A stretch of DNA of 64,000 nt. Source: Hymenolepis diminuta. Lineage: Eukaryota; Platyhelminthes; Cestoda; Cyclophyllidea; Hymenolepididae. The notes beneath the pieces are model-generated. The model was not told where the DNA came from and did no database searches. It was given only the letters and a program-made list of their open reading frames with translations. The translations under genes and the position numbers were made by a program. The stretch spans positions 212,100 through 276,099 of the forward strand of contig CAADRB010000008.1 in assembly GCA_900708905.1 (NCBI GenBank). Direction: 5' to 3'. Positions 1 through 10,699 of this stretch are shown here, piece after piece. Positions within the stretch are counted from its first letter, which is position 1. Every line of letters starts with the position of its first letter.

Positions 1-1371
1 GTGTAAATCGTCTGCCATATATATACTTATGGAATTTTTTACTGCATATATAATAGCCAGTGCCACTTTTTCAATTTGTCCCTAGTTCTTCTCTGCCGGT
101 GTGAGATTACGGGATATATGGGCGATCGCTTTTTCGGAGCCACCTGGGGAAATGTGAGAGATGACTGCCCCGATTCCATAACCGGACGTGTCAACTGCGT
201 GAACCATGGGCAAACCTGGATCACAGTGAGTCAGCAGCAGCTCCGAATTCAGCATCGACTTTAATTTTCCGAACGCCTTTTCGCCTGGAGGTGACCATTT
301 CCACGACGCATCCTTGTGCAGAAGTTGATTGAGGAGACCTCTGTGTTCCTGCAAAGAAGGTAAGAAAGAACAATAATGAGATATTAACCCAAGAAAAGAA
401 CGAAGTGACCTCAAATTTTTCGGAGCGAGAATCTTGGCAATTGCACGAGTTTCATCTGGATTGGGACGGCCTCCAGCTGAATCAAAAATGGAACAAGGAA
501 GTTCGACGGAGATTAGAAAAAATAGCATTTATCAGCCCGAAGGTGGAAACCATATTTTGCGATACGCTTGAGGAGTTTTTCGACGCAGCCTTGCAATTCC
601 TCCTCTGATTCTCCAACTACAGTGATGTCGTCTAAGTAAGCTTCCGTATCCACTAGGCCCGATATCATGTTGTCCATTAAGTGCTGAAAAAACGCTGGGG
701 CTGTCTTGATTCCGAAAGGCAGTTTGTGTACTGGAAAAGTTCCCGATGAGTGTTGATCCTTAGGAGCTCACGATTCTCTGGTTCAACTTCAACTTGAAAG
801 TAGGCATTCGAAAGGTCCAATTTTGTGAAGAACTTTCCACTATTCGGAATCGTAAAAAATGTGCCTATTACGCGCAGAGGGTGGTGATTATCCTTCAATG
901 ATGAGTTAACTCCCGTAGAGAAATCTGTACAAATACGTGTCGATCCATTTGCCTTTCAAACCACCACAAGTGGTACAGCTCACTTCGAATATGTAACTGG
1001 TTGCAATACGCCCATCTGTTCCAAACGTACCAACCCGTCCTCGACCATTTACATTGCTGCAATGGGTACTAGTCTTTTCGGGCGGAATACACAATTTGCT
1101 CCTACTTTTAGAAGTAATCTGGCTTGTGTAATCTGGTAGCTTGTGTGCTCTTTCCCAAGGTGTCCTTAAACACGGTTGCGAAACGCTTCATCACCTCCTT
1201 TATTCGCACTAGTGGGCAGGTTACATTTTGTACTTTCGGCTCGAGGATATTGAGCATGTCAATCCAATCCAACCCGAGGAGGTTGATATCGCGATCGACC
1301 GCATAGCATACAGTGGAGGCGGTTTTTCCCTCGAATGCTGCCTCACATTCCATCGCTTCCGACAGTTGCAC
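1..1371 (-). pseudogene. Gypsy pol remnant (protease end, RT, RNase H start)
   Basis: Fragments in changing frames carry recognisable polymerase pieces. LLGLDWI, in the 1371-1108 segment, is typical of the protease-RT junction. FTKLDLSNAYFQVEV, in 898-677, is the RT block with the first catalytic aspartate region. YLDD, the RT catalytic motif, is at 638-627. Residues 'SLRSFLGLISHYCSFLP' and 'HAVDTSGYGIGAVISH', in 528-82, are the RT thumb/connection and the start of RNase H. The frame breaks at about 900-1100, about 745 and about 530, and again near base 60. The polypeptide cannot be made as one chain. The assignment rests on motif order; family level (Gypsy) is firm, clade is not. Confidence 0.85.
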
Positions 1372-1559
1372 TGCATCACCTGAGGCATTAGATACTTTAA
1401 AAGGAACTGTATCTAGCTTGGGGCTACCAAGAGATTTTTATGCCTCAGCTGGAACTATGGTGATGTCTGATCCAGTGTCAACCTTCAACTCAACATGTTT
1501 TCCATTAATGCAAAAGGTCTCACAGCGACGTCTCCTTACATTAACTTGCATGGTGGTTA

Positions 1560-2476
1560 GTATACCATGCACTTGGCAGTGTTGATTCCGATAGTGACCT
1601 CTCCTGTGGCCTGCATACGGTCGTCGTTGACTACTCTGACAGAATCCTTCCTTGTGTCTGTACGAATTGCAGCCCTGGCACTGATGTTTATAGAAAGAAC
1701 AGTCCTTATAGAAGTGAAAATCGCCACAAAATACGCACTTTTCTAATTTCCCTTCTGATACGTGTGGTGTCTCTGAGGCTGCGGCAGCGGAGTCGGATCA
1801 TTTTCGGGCGATCGGTCGATTTCGGGCTTCTTGATTTGACATGCTCGAGTTTAATTGCTTTCAACCATACTCGAGTCGGCAATAAGGCTCCGAAAATTAT
1901 TGCATTCATCCACCAGATGATGTAACATAATATTTGGGTTCTTATCTAAAAGAGAGTAACTTCAGACGAATTTTCGCAAAGTACGACGAACAAAGACCCT
2001 GAGTGAACACAAGGCACCTCTCTTAGCGATCCATACGAGAATGCATTGCACAACGGCTGCATATTTGTGAATATCTTCGCCCTCGTGTATGGCCAAATTT
2101 AGGCACTTAAAACGCCTACTGAAAGGCGAGGTATTGTCGCCAAACACCTTCTCGCACTTTTCGATCGTCTTCTCAGATGTCAAATCCTCGATCGAGTGTG
2201 GTAGAAGATAGGTAGAAGATAGAGATCATGGTTACTTTGCTGAACTTCCGCAGCAGCATGTTGACCCTCGTTTCGTTCGGTAACCCTGCCATTCGATTTT
2301 ATTAAACGTCTCGATTGCGAGCATACCATAAATATTTCACCTACGGAGGGTTCCTAATGGAACTCACCAACATTCTTAATGTAGTATTCTGGGTCTTCAT
2401 CAGGTATCGACAAATTCAGTTGTTTCATGATGCATCGAACAATGGCCGTAACTTTCGTAGTTTCGATTGAGCCCAT
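1560..2476 (-). pseudogene. Gypsy gag remnant with two zinc knuckles
   Basis: An ATG at 2476 opens a short reading frame (MGSIETTKVTAIV...) followed by a stop after about 40 codons, then further Gag-like fragments (2183-1962 and 1909-1706) in other frames. Positions 1737-1639 encode two zinc knuckles in one frame: C-X2-C-X3-H-X4-C, then C-X2-C-X4-H-X4-C. The first has one residue less than the canonical spacing before His. Gag would coat element RNA in cytoplasmic particles. The copy is disrupted and presumably inert. The start was chosen because it lies 17 nt inside the LTR end, directly after the primer-binding-like site. Confidence 0.75.
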
Positions 2477-2492
2477 CACTGTGTCACCACTT

Positions 2493-2599
2493 TGTTATAA
2501 CATAACCAACTTGGAGTCCTGATAGTAATCTCGCAGAACCAAAAATTTAGAAAACTCTGTAATATAGCAACTTAACGCAGAAGCCGATAACCCACGTTC
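2493..2599 (-). repeat. Truncated or diverged 5' LTR end of the Gypsy element
   Basis: About 105 bp here match the first 105 bp of the 297-bp solo LTR at 2855-3151 (both start TG-TATAAC-TAACCAACT and end ATAACCCACG). Homology stops at 2596, where a perfect 9-bp inverted repeat lies (2595-2616). The U3 part is therefore either lost or replaced. Confidence 0.65.
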
Positions 2600-2616
2600 T
2601 TTGATCACAAAGAACG
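2595..2616. repeat. Perfect 9-bp inverted repeat with 4-nt loop
   Basis: CGTTCTTTG at 2595-2603 is the reverse complement of CAAAGAACG at 2608-2616, with ATCA between. It sits exactly where similarity to the solo LTR ends, so it may mark a rearrangement junction. Confidence 0.5.
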
Positions 2617-2782
2617 ATACTTCACCATTTTCCAACATTGGATATTCCGCAAATTAGTTTTCATTTATCAATCGATGAAAAATAAGTACAAATAAAATTT
2701 TTAAAATTAAAATGAATTTATATTTGTTTGTCAAACATTTATTGTTGCAGATGTAAATCCTTATGATTCTTAATAACCAATG

Positions 2783-3315
2783 TACTATAGCCAGTAGATG
2801 TCTATCACTACATGACGATTAGAAATGATTGACTGGCTATTAGGTCTCCACTACTGCTATAACGTAACCAACTAGGAGTTCGGATAGTAATCTAGCAGAG
2901 CCAACAATCNAGAAAACTCGGTAATATAGCAACTTAACACAGAAGCTAATAACCCACGGCAGATTAGAAGGCACGTTATAGTCAACACGCGTGTATTCAC
3001 GAAACTCACACTCAATCGGTATCACCTTAAACAAATGCGAATAATTACCAAGTGTCAAGTGTATCGGTGGGAAAATAAAGAAAGAAAATACATTTTTGTT
3101 CATAGAAGAAATATTGAGAACGGGGGAAAATAATTATCATTTCTTCTAACAACTGCAGTGTCCACAGGCGGTCTCGCTGTATGTTTGCGTGTCTGCGCAT
3201 AGATACCTAAATTGGAGTGGCTTGCCTGCCACCTCATAACTGATCTAACGACATGAGTGACTTGACTTATTCCGGCTATTTGATCGATATGGTCCTGATA
3301 GACCTCTGAAGGATG
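2783..3315 (+). repeat. Interspersed repeat copy 1, interrupted by solo LTR
   Basis: Positions 2783-2849 and 3152-3312 match two halves of a repeat also found at about 31500-31820 and, in part, at 51890-52080. Shared blocks include 'GTGTCCACAGGCGGTC', 'GCATAGATACCTAAA' and 'GAGTGGCTTGCCTGCCACCT'. Relative to the 31.5-kb copy, this one lacks about 100 bp in the middle and has a 297-bp insertion (2855-3151). No protein is encoded. The family is not recognised. Confidence 0.7.
2855..3151 (-). mobile_element. Solo LTR (297 bp) of a Gypsy-type element
   Basis: The block starts TG and ends CA on either strand. It is flanked by near-identical 5-bp copies (ACTAC at 2850-2854, ACTGC at 3152-3156). 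It splits an interspersed repeat whose uninterrupted form exists at 31.5 kb. Its first 105 bp match the LTR end of the adjacent Gypsy element. This is the expected product of LTR-LTR recombination after insertion. It contains an ambiguous base (n) at 2910. The orientation follows the related element. Confidence 0.7.
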
Positions 3316-3399
3316 AATCCCTCTTTTCTGAAACATTTTATCTTACAGCATTCCTAATTATCACCAAATTTGATTATCTGTCCTCACAAGTTATCTCTG

Positions 3400-3858
3400 T
3401 CAACCTTTAACCATTCCTGTGACCCGAGCGCTCCCTAAACAAACATCGTGTTTTCTCAGCTGGCCTATGTCTCATCGACCCGAAAAGGGTAAACATACCT
3501 CGGACGATAGTAGCAGACCCTGCTTAGTCAACACCCCTATTAACCAGTCCTGTCTGCACCGACCCTTCCTTTTCTACAATCGTCCAGACCAATTAAGGCG
3601 CTCATACAACCATATCCTTATGCGTGTCCTCACCCAAAGTGTCGACTATAAATAGCCTCCCATGAAACACACATACGAACAGGGTGGACCCCAGCTCGCC
3701 AGGCGCATCTCTCGTCGTTCAATCCTCCAGTTCCCCATTTTTCCTTGAGACTCTGTACTGAGCTTACTCAATATAATCTGGTCTACGCATTCCTCGGCGT
3801 TCCTTTTCTTTCATTTACTGTTGGCACTTACACCTACACCTCTAACGTTACTACACAG
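3400..3858 (+). repeat. Possible solo LTR or promoter-bearing repeat fragment
   Basis: This block is richer in G+C than its surroundings and has no coding potential. It carries a TATAAATA box at 3647-3654, and about 130 bp downstream an AATATAATC stretch resembling a weak poly(A) signal. It ends ACTACACA. This layout (TATA box, short transcribed part, A-rich signal) is that of an LTR. No second copy or clear target duplication is seen in the window, so the call is tentative. Confidence 0.35.
3647..3654 (+). promoter_or_regulatory. TATA box candidate
   Basis: TATAAATA lies in a locally GC-richer block, flanked by GTCGAC and GCCTCCC. No gene follows, so it most likely belongs to a retroelement LTR. 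Confidence 0.35.
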
Positions 3859-3859
3859 T

Positions 3860-4950
3860 GATTTTAATATTAAAAAATAAAAAAAATATAATCTAGTAAC
3901 TTTATAAAATGGATTTTTGGGATGGCTCGTGTAGTCTTCACACTATTCTACTTCCCACTATTTTTTCCCAAAAGCATTCTGATTTATTAGTTAGTTGAAA
4001 TTATCTATTAAACTAGCACCGAATAATTCATTTCTTAATGGCGTTTACATTATTAGAATAATCATAATCCAGTAATTGAATAAGAAGTTATGTATTTGAT
4101 TAATAATCGACATTTAAAGAAGCCTAGGTCATAATAAATTCTTTCAGTGAACTGTTCTAGTAATTTTGCATACCACATAATGGAAGACATTTTATACTTA
4201 AGTTTATAGGAATTTTTCAACCCAAACTGCGAAATTTCGACCATTTGATCGATTTACTTACGACTTATAAAATTGAATATCTTTAAAATAAAAAAAAGTT
4301 ACTCGAAGGCAGATTTAAATAACAATCTGCTTTTCGACTATTTAGATGCATTCGTTATTTGTAAGACTTATAACTCAAAGAAGTTAGGCAACCGAAATTG
4401 CTGGTTTTCATTGTGTATTAGATAAGAGATAATTCCAATATTGTAATTTTGTTAGGGGGATCCTTATTGATCTCCTTTTTGTTTGAAACGTCTCTATTAG
4501 TTTCATCTACCCGCTCATTATCAGAAGATATAAACTCTAGAATTGGACAAATTAGTCAAAGGACTATAACATTGGTATCACTCATGAACCTAGATATCAA
4601 ATCAACAAATGTGAAACATCAGTTCACGTCTCAACGTCTATAAAATGCAAATAAAATATGACTGAATAATTTGCTACTTCGACATTTTCCATAGTTTCGT
4701 ACAATAAGAAACTGCTTTGATTTTCCCCTTATTCGGATACCATTATATTTTTTAATAGTTATTAAAAGATTTTCCAATAAAAATAAAAATTACTACATGT
4801 GAATCACAGACATTCCACTAAAAATAGTGAGTTGTAATTCTGCAAATGTAACAGAATTACTGATACGATTTATTCTAAATAGACATTTTTTACGGTTATT
4901 TAAATATTTGTGACACAACTAGAATGTGTCATAATGCTTAGTGTCTCTGA
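3860..4950. other. Gene-free AT-rich stretch
   Basis: No credible exon, RNA gene or repeat copy is seen here. Open frames are short and have no family resemblance. Confidence 0.6.
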
Positions 4951-4959
4951 GCTATGAGA

Positions 4960-5350
4960 ATCTCAAGAAGGTTGAAATTAATATTCTAAATAATGCCCCG
5001 AAAGGATTTGTTTGGGAGATCAGTACATTCGCTTCTATCCCATAAAGCTCTCAAAATCCAGGATTGGATGGATGGCCGAGAATTCTCATCATCATGTCAC
5101 ATCCAACTTATGGCCGCCTCCTAACTGCTCATCAGACCTTAACCCTTTAGATTACCACGTGTGGGGTGGGGCGAGGAGTGGTTGAAATAAAAGTTAATAA
5201 GCATCCCCGTAATATCAAATCCTTCTCCTTGATGGAAGCCATATCCCAAGCAATGGTGGACATGAACAAGAATCACCTAATCCGATCAAAGCTTACAGTC
5301 GCTTTAGAATTCGAATTGAAGCGGTAATAGAAGCCAAAGGGGGATAAATA
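4960..5350 (+). mobile_element. Mariner-type transposase relic (C-terminal part), copy A
   Basis: Translation in shifting frames gives HKALKIQDWMDGREF, then a decayed equivalent of the PNSPDLNPLDY region. The DNA at about 5034-5130 is clearly similar to the reverse strand of 58190-58075, the second copy in SRP54 intron 2 (shared GGATGGCCGAGAATT and CATCATCATGTCACA). Stops and indels are numerous. The terminal inverted repeats were not found. Confidence 0.7.
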
Positions 5351-7100
5351 GAATAAAACCAAGGTCTATATTAAGCTTGTTTGTTTTTTAGAAAGAATTT
5401 GTGAGTTAAATTTCCTGTTTTTCTAAAGGTATGTAAGGTGTAATCAGACAGAATCTTAGAAAAGAGCACGAAGAACGAAAATGCGCTTACTTCGGCATCA
5501 CACATTAAGTATTCTAAGGCCTCTGAATATATTACCAATGTAATAATAGTGTCGAATCATCATTATAAGAGGATTAATTAAAGTCTCAGAATTAAATAAA
5601 TATAATCATAAGGACAATAGGAAAAAGTGTTTCAATTGCAGGACATTTGAAATTGAAAGAATCTTTGGTTAATTTTTTGGACAAGTTGTCTTCTCCATTG
5701 AATTCTTGTGATGACATGCCATTCACTTAAAAGGTTAGAAAATAGGAGAATTAAAATGTTTAACACGGCGTTCGGTTATGTAGAATATTTTCTTTCCGTC
5801 ACTTTTGAAGAAATGTAGATTTTCACCACCTTAGAAACACAAACTTTCAATACTACAATCTCACAAGAAATAACCTTATTAGAAGTGCCATAGTACTCAT
5901 GTGACCTTGTAGCTTCCACATGTATTATTGCTACTTATTTCACATGAACGATACTATCTGCATGGTATGAATCAATAATGAGAAACTCTTCCACTCAAAA
6001 AAGCAAAGACTAAACTTTCAGCTTCCTCTGAAATCGCGAAGTTCTGTCAATTCCACTTGTATGAATACGAACTGATCGTTTATAAGTCTCTTATCATTTA
6101 ATAATACAGCATTATCGATTTGTTTCCAGCTGTCACCTACTACATATAGGAAAATTACAATAATTTAAATTAAATTTGCGTCTGTTAGTGAATTCCTCGA
6201 AATTTTGAAAGCAATCAACAATTTTCTTTGCTGTCGCATCACGATAAAAAGAATGAAATAGGAATTAGAATATGTTTGCAAGACCCAACTGTTGCCATAC
6301 AAAATGCAGTATTTCAAATTAGTCCAAGATGCAGATTGTGGTATTCAGAACTTTTCCGCTTATCACTTAAAACAAAATTCTAGAGAATTGAATCCCTGCA
6401 CGAATGTATTGAACAAAGTAACATACAACGATGTTTACTTGATACTGTTTTTATAGATGGATATAAGCGGGATTCACATATACCTTCAGATAATGTCTGT
6501 TCTTTATATCACGTCATTCCGACCTACGATAGCAAAAAGAGTTTGACTCGTTTTATTATAGGTGAGTTTTTTCATCAGTGATCATTTAAGGTCTAAAATG
6601 GTTATGTTATTTGACAGTTTTTCAAGCATTAATTAGAGTATCAATGTCAAAACTCGCTCAATTTATGTCGATAGAGCATTTGAATTCTTTTTTACCCCAT
6701 ATTTATTTGAAAGGAACATATGTGAAAAGTGTTGTTAGTATTTATAAATGTATATCATAAAAAGTTCAAACAAGTAGTAGGTAAATAGACCACAGATACA
6801 GAAAATAGGCTAGGAAAATATTCGTTCGTAAAATTTAGAAAATTTTAATGTGTCAAATATTGAAAATATGAAAAGTTTTCCGTGCCGATGATCCTATGTA
6901 AAGTCGTAGGTTAGGAACTCAGTGTTCATCAGTGCACACTTTGTGAAAAGAATAATCGCACATAATGGAGACTTCATAGGGCTACAAAATAAGATTGAAA
7001 AGTTATCATAATCGGACAAAAACCTAACCGTATTTATTATTTCGAATGGACTGTTGTGATATGTATTTAGTCTGAAAGAGGAATCCATATGTGTTTCGAA
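5351..7100. other. Gene-free AT-rich stretch
   Basis: Nothing recognisable is seen: only short chance frames, no repeat copies and no RNA gene. Confidence 0.55.
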
Positions 7101-8246
7101 AATTTTTATCTAAGTTATCAGCAGTTCTTGAGACCTAATTATTTCGACCTCACAATGGCACTTGAAATATTCTTGTTCTTGGGCACGTGAGGTAGCGCTG
7201 TGAAATCCACAGTACTCTCCCCTGGAGCGTTGTTAAATTGCTCAAAAACGCCCGATAATTACCTATTGCACATATTCGGCCAGTCAGGAAGGTAAGGTAA
7301 CTCCGCGATCGCAACGAATGTGAGAGAGTTCGGGTCAAGAAATGTAAGAAGGTGGGGTGGTAGATTTACAAGTATCCTGGAGTGAGGACTGGACTAAGGG
7401 AATGATAGGTTGTACAGTATCTTTAGAGGAGGACCTAGTATGAGTACTGGAAGGATATACATTATCGGAGAGCACAATAGAACGAAGGTTAGGAAGTACA
7501 CAATTGGATTTCCAAGCATTAAGTAGTCGATAGTAGTTGGTGGCGGCTCGGCTGGATTTCAGGGTTTAGATCTTCATATATCTGTAGTCCCTTCTTTCGA
7601 CGCCTACTCCATGCTGGATTTTGACCTATTGTTGACTGCAAGTAGGTTGTGAGTGTTATGTTCTCTAATGAGTTTTGGTTTTTTTAGGATAGAGGGCTGC
7701 AATTTATGGTTGATGGTTTGAAGTCTAGTAGACATCGATGAAGCTTGTAAAGTGGTTAGGATGTTGATGAGGATCGTTTTTTGTAGAATTGATCCTCATA
7801 GCCCGCTTTTTCTGATGAATTTGTGGAGTTTGGGAACTGGCAGCGGGTTAGTGGTTTAGGTAATGTCGACGCCCTGTGATACTTCATACCAGAAGCTGGT
7901 GTTTGGGGCTTCTGTGTAAGGTGACTGAGTGGAACGGTTTCTGTTGGTCATTGCAGTGGATTTGGTGTCTTCCACTTTCGCTTGTCTTGTGTCTTGCGGG
8001 AGGTGGTAGCATGTTCTGGCAGAAAGTCGTAAATGTCATCTTATACAGGATTGAAATCATCAGCATGTTTCGGAAGTTCTTCCATATTAGTTAGGAACAA
8101 CTCGGTATCGGCTGAGTCGGTTGTTTTGGAGGGTTGTTTTTGTTAAGGTCAAGAGATTCTGCCATGTTCAGGTCTTGATTTATGAGGATCCAAATAGTAA
8201 AGAGAGATATATGGGGACTAAAAAATTGTAGCTTGTCGCTTGCAAG
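7101..8246. other. Probable retroelement debris next to Gag relic
   Basis: The stretch is less AT-rich than its flanks and lies downstream (minus strand) of the Gag relic at 8250-9113, where pol of that element should be. No RT, protease or integrase motif could be identified, so the link is positional only. Confidence 0.3.
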
Positions 8247-8249
8247 GCC

Positions 8250-9113
8250 GGGTCTGTGGGTTGAAGAAATCATTTTTCTGCAGAACGAGGGATAACGCAG
8301 ACGTTAGAACCAATGAAGTTTCTCTGAAATGTAATTGTGTCAGTCTTGGGGTATTTGCAGCTTGGCTAACGTTTCTTTGCGTCATCTGCATACAACCTAT
8401 GATAGTATTAGATTTGATTTCGATGTTTAGGAGAGCTACTTGATTGTTTCGGGAGACGAGAACGTTGTTTGTTGCCAGGTTGTTAGAAGATGTTTGGTAC
8501 GAGCAGCTCCAATTTCCCCCAGTAGTTTGGTCAGGACATCGGGCTGTTATGAAGTGATGCGATTAGGGGCTGGAGTTCCCACTGGATGAACACACGGCCG
8601 ATCAGAAAATTCTTGAATTGTGTTAGCTGATTCAGCTAGTTCATCAGGGTTGCTTCTGTTGGCATTGTTAGCTAGACATGTTGCCATGTTCATAGGGAGA
8701 CACTTCATATATAATTGTCTCAGTATCACATCGTCGACCCTAATTTCGCCCAGGAGGGATTGCATGTAACGGAGGAGTTGGGAAGGAGTGCGATCCCCTA
8801 GCTCGACTTACGAGAGCAGTTGTTGCACATGTTTTTCTTAAGAATCGAAGAGGCGACTAATGACAGCTCTTTTAAGTGTGTCGTAGAACTTATCTTCTGG
8901 TGCCTTGTCGACAATATCAATGACTTGAGCGGCAACAACGATTGAGAGAGCAGAAAGCACATGTTGAAACATTGTTTTCTGCTTGGAAATGACCCGCAAC
9001 CGCCAAATTTTTTCCACTTGGCGGAACCAGACGTAAGGGTTTCTTGGATCGAGGATAGGATAAGTGATAGGAGCGACCACTGCATTCACTGCAAGTTCTG
9101 ATTCATTGGACAT
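8250..9113 (-). pseudogene. Second Gypsy-type gag relic
   Basis: An ATG at 9113 starts a Gag-like frame. Residues about 20-70 (NPYVWFRQVEKIWRLR and QKTMFQHVLSAL) are the conserved N-terminal Gag block of flatworm Gypsy elements. After a stop and frameshift near 8800, it continues with ELGDRTPSQLLRYMQSLLG and 'VILRQLYMKCLPMNMA' (8815-8690), the next conserved block. Weaker traces of a Cys/His segment follow at about 8420-8330. The copy has several stops and is inert. It is a different family from the element at 1-2600. The flank 9114-9480 may hold its leader or LTR, but I could not prove this. Confidence 0.75.
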
Positions 9114-9613
9114 TGAAGAGAAAGGACAAGAAGAGCGACTTGGGTGCAGAGAGTGGTGAAAGTTGCCGGAGAACGAGGAGAATCACCGGATGTGTTGCGC
9201 AGAGAGAATATCACAGTGCCACAGAAAGGAAGAGAGATAAGAGAGGGGGATTTTGTCAGGCTGAGCAAATCACGTCAGGATCACAACTATGTAGCGGATG
9301 CTACACTAATAAGGCTTTTGCTACATCTAAGTAATCCTCCTAAGTGGTTTAAATAGCCTCTAGCGAAGTCCTCTATGACAGGATAACCCTCCTTCTTCTG
9401 AGCTCCAGAATCATTAGGTCGGCTCTTTTTTTCCTTGTAAAGTTCGATCAAACTTTTCATTTCTACCAATCATTTCGTCCTTAGCACAGAAAATTTGAAT
9501 GACAAGCTTCCATGCCACTTCACAACAATCCGTCTTTACATAATTATTGTGGCAGCCGCCTAAGTATTTATCAAATCATCCATCTGAATCTTAATGAAAA
9601 TCTATTTTTTGAA

Positions 9614-10690
9614 AGCTTCTTGGAGTTTTGCAGACCCCAACTCATCGGAAGATAAATGGGAAAGTCAAAATGTGTGACATTGTTAAACAGTCATCAAATG
9701 CATTGGGATATGATAATTCCACTCATGGAACTTTCCGCCTATAAAAACAGTAGGTTTTGGGCTTCAGAACGGTTCGCCAAGAATAATAATGGTCATACTC
9801 GTAAGTTCTATCATTTTGAATTACCTTCAAATCTACCACTCACGTTTTCATACTCTTATCCTTATTTAGTTATTTAGTTACGGTTTCGCTACCAGCCTGT
9901 AAATACTTCCCCAAATTCAATGGGAAAGAAGATGGAGAATTCTGCATTGATCAGTTTCATTCTCATTAATGTTCAAAAAGCTCTGTTTGATGAGAACAAT
10001 TAATAAGCAGTCAACCTTTTCCTCTTGAAGTATGTTAATGCATAATATCCTAAAATCTTGCATATGTGGTTGGAATAAACTGTTTGTACAATGTAGATGC
10101 ATATAATAGCATTTTATCAAAACCTTTACCCCAATTATTCTGAAGTTCCAAACGAGTTTGACAATCTTGCATTACTGAATTTAGTTTTCCTTTTTGATAA
10201 TACGATTTCAGTTTAAAGTACGATCCTCTACAAGATAGGAGAATTTCGGCAAAATTTTGACCAAGTAGAATATCCCAATGCACAAGTTTACCTTATAGCT
10301 CTCCTTGTTATGCCTCTGATTGACTTTGTAAGTGAAAATACTGGAAAGGCGACTTTGACGACACCATCTTCTACTGAGTACGTATATTGAAATGCTATTG
10401 ATGCAATTCTCGTCAGTCCAGAGCAAATAAGTAGCATTACCCATCTTATAAAAATGCACACACGATATAGCTTTTTTCTCTACGGTTAGTTTGAGCAATT
10501 GCGTAAAAACCCATATAGCAATACAGAAAGTTCGTAAGCAACAGGAAACTTCTTTAGAACTCCAAGGAAGATCAACCCAGCTGATTTTGTAGCAACTCAG
10601 CTTGTGTGTAGATCTTGGGATCCAGCATCTAGACTCAGCCTATCTTCTTTGCCAACGGACATCCTTCCAGGTACCTTACTAAGATTTTAG
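9614..10690 (+). pseudogene. Alpha-carbonic anhydrase pseudogene, duplicate of the gene at 18.2-21.1 kb
   Basis: Four exon equivalents of the intact carbonic anhydrase gene are present in order. Exon 2' is about 9616-9806 (SWSFADPNSSEDKW, then TGA at 9675-9677). Exon 3' is about 9877-10029 and ends with the same CCTCTTGAA/GTATGTTAATG junction as the intact gene. Exon 4' is about 10097-10426 and exon 5' about 10540-10690, ending AGATTTTAG. The introns are kept, so this is a DNA duplication and not a retrocopy. It is dead: stops occur in exon 2', the zinc motif FHFHW is changed to FHSH followed by a stop, and the exon 4' donor GTGAGT has become ATAAGT. No signal-peptide exon was found. Confidence 0.85.
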
Positions 10691-10699
10691 ACTCTTTTA

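Larger units (their letters stand above)
1..2600 (-). mobile_element. Degenerate Ty3/Gypsy LTR retrotransposon, 5' part, truncated by window edge
   Basis: Read on the minus strand, the order is LTR end (about 2599-2493), a primer-binding-like site, Gag start (2476), zinc knuckles (1737-1639), the protease/RT linker, reverse transcriptase and the start of RNase H, running off base 1. Gag-protease-RT-RNase H is the Ty3/Gypsy order. Many frameshifts and stops break the frame, so the copy is dead. Just after the LTR end the minus strand reads AAG then TGGTGACACAGTG. TGG is the usual start of a primer-binding site, and TGGTGAC would fit a tRNA-Trp-type primer, though the rest of the match is poor. 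Integrase and the 3' LTR would lie left of this window. Confidence 0.85.
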
